A DNA stretch of 64,000 nt from Sporosarcina luteola (lineage in GTDB: Bacteria > Bacillota > Bacilli > Bacillales_A > Planococcaceae), in contig JACHLS010000003.1 in the NCBI GenBank assembly GCA_014204635.1, positions 248,001-312,000 on the forward strand, given 5' to 3'. Each line of letters begins with the position of its first letter. Position 1 is the stretch's first letter. Under the pieces are notes generated by a model, which was given only the letters and a program-made list of their open reading frames with translations, did no database searches and was not told the origin of the DNA. Made by a program: the position numbers and the translations under genes. Shown here piece by piece: positions 57,583 to 64,000 of this stretch.

Positions 57583-59811
57583 TCACAACGCATCTGTCCG
57601 TTCCTCGCCTTTCGGCAAGTATTTCAGCAAACCGAGCTTTCTCAATCCGTTTTTAATTTTCGTCGTATATCCGAGATTTTTATTTGATAAGTAGGACGCT
57701 TTGGAAGCGATCATCTCTTCCAGCACCGGGAGATAGCTTGGATCCACCGATTCCCATAAGCTATAGGAATTAATGAGGTCCTCCAGTGTCAAGTGCTTGT
57801 AATCGTCACCTTTATATTCATGGTCCGGTGCTATCCGATACCAAATATCCCCGTTATCCCGTATCCAATCATCTTTATTGATGACAAGCGCATTTTGGAT
57901 CGATTTAGCTGTATCCAAGTATTTAGCATCTCCGAATTCGTTGTAAGCCATTAACAGGATATTCATTCCACCGAGCACGTGATTCATGGAAGAGTGGGTC
58001 GGTCCTTCCTGGATAATCGGGAAATAGTCCGAGATGTAATAAGCATTTTCTGCTACAGGAATAATATGACCCTGGTCTTTCTGGGAAACTAACAAATCCG
58101 CATAATTGCGCAATGGTTCCTTGTAGTCGTCAATGCCCAATTCATCGCCGCTCCGATAATAGAATAAAGCGATCTGTTCATTGAATCGAGTATCAATGAA
58201 TGGAGCTGTGATGCCATAAAGACCCTTCAGGTAGGTGCTTGTCACTTCTGTTTCCCAGTATGGCTTATCGCCTCTGAAATTTTTCAAATTGACGAAAGCA
58301 TTGTAAACCAGATTTTCAAAGTATCTGTCCTGCTGTTCATGGTACAATGTCATCGCCCGATCTTCTTTCATCAGCAATAAACTTCTGCCGTAACCCTGAC
58401 CATTTTCCGGCAATGGCTCTGTCGTTGTCACCATCTTATTAAACGGACCGATTGCTGTGTACCAATTGTTCCGCTTTTTATAATACTTCGCACTCTCCAA
58501 CATCCAAGCTTCACGATGTGCATCTTCATTGAACAGCATGTTTTCCGAATTTAAATACCATTGATCGATGATGTCATGTCCTTCTGACTTCAAGGTATGA
58601 ACAGACATGAAGGTGGAACCGACTTGGGTGAATGACAAGGACTCTTCCTCAGCCAGCAACTCACGCATTTGGCTATGGCCCCCTTCTGGATACTCCATCG
58701 CCAGCTGTCTGGACCGATACGATTGGCCAACCATCCGTTCCTGTACAGTCCGATCTTCATTGTGGAACCGCAGGACGCCCGTCGGATAGGATGTCATATC
58801 TGTGTTGAACAAATCATCTGTATTCCGCTTGATTCGATTACGATCGAATCGGTACAACTCATAGGTGTCTACGTAATTCTCTTTTTGCAGGACATCGACG
58901 GTAAGAGGATCGGATGTTGAATTTTCCAGCTTAGAGAACAGGAAGTAGTCCCCATTATTGAACGATCGGACTGTTAACTCGACAGTGGCCCCTTTTTTGC
59001 CCACTTCATAAAAATAGACATTATCCCGTGAGAAATTATTATCAATCCGGGTATGTCCTGTAAACTGGATCGGCTCTACGGATCGCAAGTAGATCGGGTG
59101 TTCATCAAACGAAACCTTTTCTAAGAAAACCCTCCCCGTTTGCGGAAGAAAATCTGGAGAATGGGCCGTTTGAAGTAAATTATATTCTTTTGAGCCCGCT
59201 ATCAAGTTCTTTTCTTGCATCGCATTATAGAGGACTACTGAAAAAGTTGCTCGATCGACTGCTATTCTGTCTCGTAAAACCGTTTTCCGAACAGGTGTTT
59301 TGATGCCGAACAAGGACGCCTTTTCTTGAATTCGGTTTGCTTTAGGCCAGATTCCTTCAATATCCTCATCGGTCAATCCAAATGCTTGGCCGATCGCAAT
59401 TTTAAATTGGCTGATTGTCATGATGCTCTCTTTATTAAAAACATCTGGGGCAGGCGTTGAAAGCATCCCGGCGTTTTGCATAGCCTCAATAAGCTTTTCT
59501 ACTGGGGCCGGATCGGCTCCCCCATCGAGAAAGGGAGTGACTCGATTAAATACTTGCGCTGCCTCCCCGATTGTCATACTGATTGATGGCCGAAATTGCA
59601 AGTCTCGATATCCCGTCATATATCCATTTTCCACAAGCCATATGATTTCACTTTTAGCCCAATAATCATCTTCAATATCCGTAAATGGAGACTCTATGTC
59701 CACTAGCATTACCTGAACCTCATTCGAGGCCTCTTCAGCATGGACTGACGGAGCTGTTGCCATAAAAATGGAAACTAATAAAGGGAGTGCATACTTAGTC
59801 ATTTTTCTCAT
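57583..59811 (-). CDS. secreted S-layer-homology domain protein with an alpha-helical C-terminal domain
   Basis: A 742-residue exported protein. A signal peptide (ALPLLVSIFMATAPSVHA, cut after Ala25) precedes one clear SLH domain (FTDIEDDYWAKSEIIWLVEN, GYMTGYRDLQFRP) and one or two degenerate ones to about residue 190; these bind secondary wall polymer. A beta-rich middle part (about 230-360) is followed by a helical region (400-710) with THSSMNHVLGGMNILLMAYN and FGDAKYLDTAKSIQNALVIN, resembling the barrel of D-glucuronyl C5-epimerase-type or glycan-acting proteins. I do not recognise the exact family. It stands alone between the pyr and ywqM terminators. Confidence 0.7.
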   Translation of the reverse strand: MRKMTKYALPLLVSIFMATAPSVHAEEASNEVQVMLVDIESPFTDIEDDYWAKSEIIWLVENGYMTGYRDLQFRPSISMTIGEAAQVFNRVTPFLDGGADPAPVEKLIEAMQNAGMLSTPAPDVFNKESIMTISQFKIAIGQAFGLTDEDIEGIWPKANRIQEKASLFGIKTPVRKTVLRDRIAVDRATFSVVLYNAMQEKNLIAGSKEYNLLQTAHSPDFLPQTGRVFLEKVSFDEHPIYLRSVEPIQFTGHTRIDNNFSRDNVYFYEVGKKGATVELTVRSFNNGDYFLFSKLENSTSDPLTVDVLQKENYVDTYELYRFDRNRIKRNTDDLFNTDMTSYPTGVLRFHNEDRTVQERMVGQSYRSRQLAMEYPEGGHSQMRELLAEEESLSFTQVGSTFMSVHTLKSEGHDIIDQWYLNSENMLFNEDAHREAWMLESAKYYKKRNNWYTAIGPFNKMVTTTEPLPENGQGYGRSLLLMKEDRAMTLYHEQQDRYFENLVYNAFVNLKNFRGDKPYWETEVTSTYLKGLYGITAPFIDTRFNEQIALFYYRSGDELGIDDYKEPLRNYADLLVSQKDQGHIIPVAENAYYISDYFPIIQEGPTHSSMNHVLGGMNILLMAYNEFGDAKYLDTAKSIQNALVINKDDWIRDNGDIWYRIAPDHEYKGDDYKHLTLEDLINSYSLWESVDPSYLPVLEEMIASKASYLSNKNLGYTTKIKNGLRKLGLLKYLPKGEERTDAL

Positions 59812-59893
59812 CTGTTGATCATCACCTCATTCTCCATGATACCCCAATCAGTTTACCATCAATTACAAAAAAGGTATATACTGTGGCACAACC

Positions 59894-59931
59894 TAAAAAA
59901 ACGTTATGCCAATGAAGTGACATAACGTTTT
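59894..59931 (-). terminator. terminator of the pyr operon
   Basis: AAAACGTTATG (59898-59908) pairs with CATAACGTTTT (59921-59931), an 11-bp stem followed on the minus strand by further U residues. It lies about 38 bases past pyrE. Confidence 0.88.
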
Positions 59932-59968
59932 CTGCATGATTTTTTAATGCAAACCTCATGTTGCTCTC

Positions 59969-60591
59969 TTACAACAAGCCTTCTTTTAACTTACCATGCC
60001 ACGCAAGCAACCCATCCATCGATTCGTTGCTGATCGCGCCGCTTTCGACTGCAGCTTCAGTAAGTGAACCAAAGTTGGTCAAGCTTTTGTATGGAAGTCC
60101 TGCTTCTGAAAATGCAGTATCCGCACTTGCTAACTCATATGTAAAGATGGAAACGACACCAGTCACTTCAATACCTTCTGATCGGAGAGCCTCCACTGCG
60201 TTTAGGCTGCTTCCTCCCGTGGAGATCAAATCTTCGATAATCACAGCTTTATCGGCCGCACTTGCTTTCCCTTCGATCTGCTTACTTCTACCATGTCCTT
60301 TTGCTTTCGAACGTATGTAAACCATCGGGAGTCCAAGGATATCGGCAACCCATGCAGCATGTGGTATGCCAGCTGTTGCTGTCCCGGCTACCAATGTCGT
60401 TTGTGGGAAATGAGTGCGGATTAATTGAGCTAGTCCTTCTGCGATTTGTTTCCGGCCTCCCGGATCCGACATTGTCAGCCGGTTGTCGCAGTAAATAGGG
60501 GATTGAATGCCAGATGCCCATGTAAAGGGTTCATTTGGGCTTAATTCGACTGCACCTACGTCTAATAAGATTTTTGCAATTTCCTTTTGGC

Positions 60592-60595
<4 letters not shown>
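59969..60595 (-). CDS. pyrE: orotate phosphoribosyltransferase
   Basis: PyrE joins orotate to PRPP to form OMP. The PRPP-binding motif is AVIIEDLISTGGSSLNAVEA; the N-terminal part has FTWASGIQSPIYCDNR. ATG 60595 overlaps the pyrF stop (ATGA) with AAAGGAAGG upstream, giving 208 residues. It is the last gene of the pyr operon, followed by a terminator. Confidence 0.98.
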
Positions 60596-62992
<2,397 letters not shown>

Positions 62993-63096
62993 TGTACCAC
63001 CTGTTTCTTTTGCATTTTGTCTGTCAAACGGGCCATTCAGTGTACGGATTTCAATATGGCAGCGATTCTACTTGATGGGTTTCATAATTTCTGCCT

Positions 63097-64000
63097 TCAA
63101 TGCTTGGCATCCTCCCAGACGATACGGCCCTCAAAGATTGTTTTAACCGGCCAGCCAAAACATGACCAGCCATCAAACGGGGTATTCTTCCCTTTTGAAA
63201 TAAATGAAGAGCGGTCAATTGTCTGTTCTTGCTCGAGATCGATCAATACAAGATCTGCCTTGCCTCCTACTTTGACTGTCCCATACGGCAAGCCGAATAC
63301 ATCTGCTGGCTTTACCGTCATCCAATCCACTAATTGCTTAAGCGTCCATTCGCCTCTCTTAACAAAGTGTGTATAGAGAAGAGGAAACGCTGTCTCAAAC
63401 CCAGTTATGCCGAATGGCGCCTTTCCAAAACCTGCTGCCTTCTCCTCAGCAGTATGAGGTGCATGGTCCGTCGCGATAAAATCAATCGTTCCATCCAGCA
63501 GACCTGCTATGAGTGCATCCCGATCTGCCCTGCCTCGGAGCGGCGGGTTCATTTTCCAATCTGCATCATCACCGGGAATATCGTCTTCACTTAATAAAAG
63601 ATGATGTGGCGTCACCTCTGCCGTAACGTTGACGCCGGCCTTTTTGGCATCACGGATGACTCTGACCGATTCCTTTGTACTGACATGGCACACATGGTAA
63701 TGCGCACCTGCCGCTTCGGCTAGCAGAATATCTCTAGCAATATGGACTGATTCTGCGATGGAAGGGATACCTGCCAGACCAAGTTCTTTGTTGCGATTTC
63801 CTTCATGCATGGAACCGCCATATATTAACGTGTTGTCTTCGCAGTGGGCGACAATGGCCATGTCTAATTTGGCAGCATCCTGCATCGCTTCATACATCAT
63901 GCCCGCCTGCTGGACACCGACTCCGTCATCTGTGAAGGCAAAGGCACCCTCCTCTTTCAAAGCTGCCAAATCCGTCCGTTCTTTTCCGGCTTCCCGAATA
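63097..64000 (-). CDS. pyrC: dihydroorotase (C-terminal part, cut by window edge)
   Basis: PyrC closes carbamoyl-aspartate to dihydroorotate. About 300 C-terminal residues are visible, reading inward from [18 protein letters not shown]. Metal and active-site regions seen are [31 protein letters not shown] and [13 protein letters not shown]. The N-terminal HxH metal motif lies beyond the window. The frame is open to the edge, so the gene is partial, not truncated. Confidence 0.97.
   Translation of the reverse strand, partial: IREAGKERTDLAALKEEGAFAFTDDGVGVQQAGMMYEAMQDAAKLDMAIVAHCEDNTLIYGGSMHEGNRNKELGLAGIPSIAESVHIARDILLAEAAGAHYHVCHVSTKESVRVIRDAKKAGVNVTAEVTPHHLLLSEDDIPGDDADWKMNPPLRGRADRDALIAGLLDGTIDFIATDHAPHTAEEKAAGFGKAPFGITGFETAFPLLYTHFVKRGEWTLKQLVDWMTVKPADVFGLPYGTVKVGGKADLVLIDLEQEQTIDRSSFISKGKNTPFDGWSCFGWPVKTIFEGRIVWEDAKH

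Noticed and set aside
62993..63096. PyrR-dependent attenuator or carAB remnant between pyrC and pyrK
   Set aside because: I find no convincing anti-terminator/terminator pair or PyrR-binding loop, and no recognisable carbamoyl-phosphate synthase residues in this 104-base gap.

Overview
This window is a chromosomal segment from a motile, endospore-forming member of the Bacillales. Gene order follows the Bacillus subtilis pyr-fla/che block closely. Most genes read right to left on the minus strand. SpoVM points to sporulation, and an S-layer-homology surface protein together with several housekeeping proteins fits Planococcaceae. A Sporosarcina-like genome is my best inference, not a proven assignment.

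Layout from right to left, which is mostly the direction of transcription. (1) 64000-59900: pyrimidine operon pyrC(partial)-pyrK-pyrD-pyrF-pyrE with a strong terminator. carA/carB are missing between pyrC and pyrK. (2) 59.8-55.3 kb: accessory stretch with an SLH-domain secreted protein, a divergent LysR regulator/FMN-reductase pair (ywqM/ywqN-like) and a Nudix gene broken by a frameshift. (3) rqcH on the plus strand, divergent from gmk-rpoZ. (4) 52.1-40.5 kb: coaBC-priA-def-fmt-rsmB-prpC-prkC-rsgA-rpe-thiN-spoVM, a tightly overlapping run covering CoA synthesis, replication restart, formyl-Met handling, rRNA methylation, the PASTA kinase/phosphatase pair and ribosome assembly. (5) rpmB on the plus strand, then a 1.2-kb divergent intergenic region packed with repeats. 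(6) yloU-fakA; sdaAB-sdaAA-recG; fapR-plsX-fabD-fabG-acpP with a FapR operator; rnc-smc-ftsY; ylxM-ffh; rpsP-khpA-rimM-trmD-rplS with an L19 leader; lepB-rbgA; rnhB-ylqG-ylqH; sucC-sucD; dprA-topA-trmFO; xerC-hslV-hslU-codY; and finally the start of the fla/che operon, flgB-flgC-fliE-fliF-fliG (fliG runs off the left edge).

The most unusual part is 39.0-40.05 kb. It holds two copies of a 119-nt segment that folds into a long interrupted rod (118/119 identical). The second copy is split by a different, multi-branched element of about 179 nt that shares terminal architecture. Next to them is an array of 23 units with an almost perfect 20-nt period built on the core CTGGCGTTC. None looks protein coding or CRISPR-like. 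Together they are the best candidates for something under-described.

Other points of note: an extended SpoVM (48 aa, TTG start) whose last codons lie inside a bidirectional terminator; a terminator whose 5' arm is made of the last codons of rbgA; many TTG starts; and several genes missing relative to the B. subtilis order (carAB, rlmN, ylqD, remA). I found no tRNA, rRNA, CRISPR array, insertion sequence or prophage gene.
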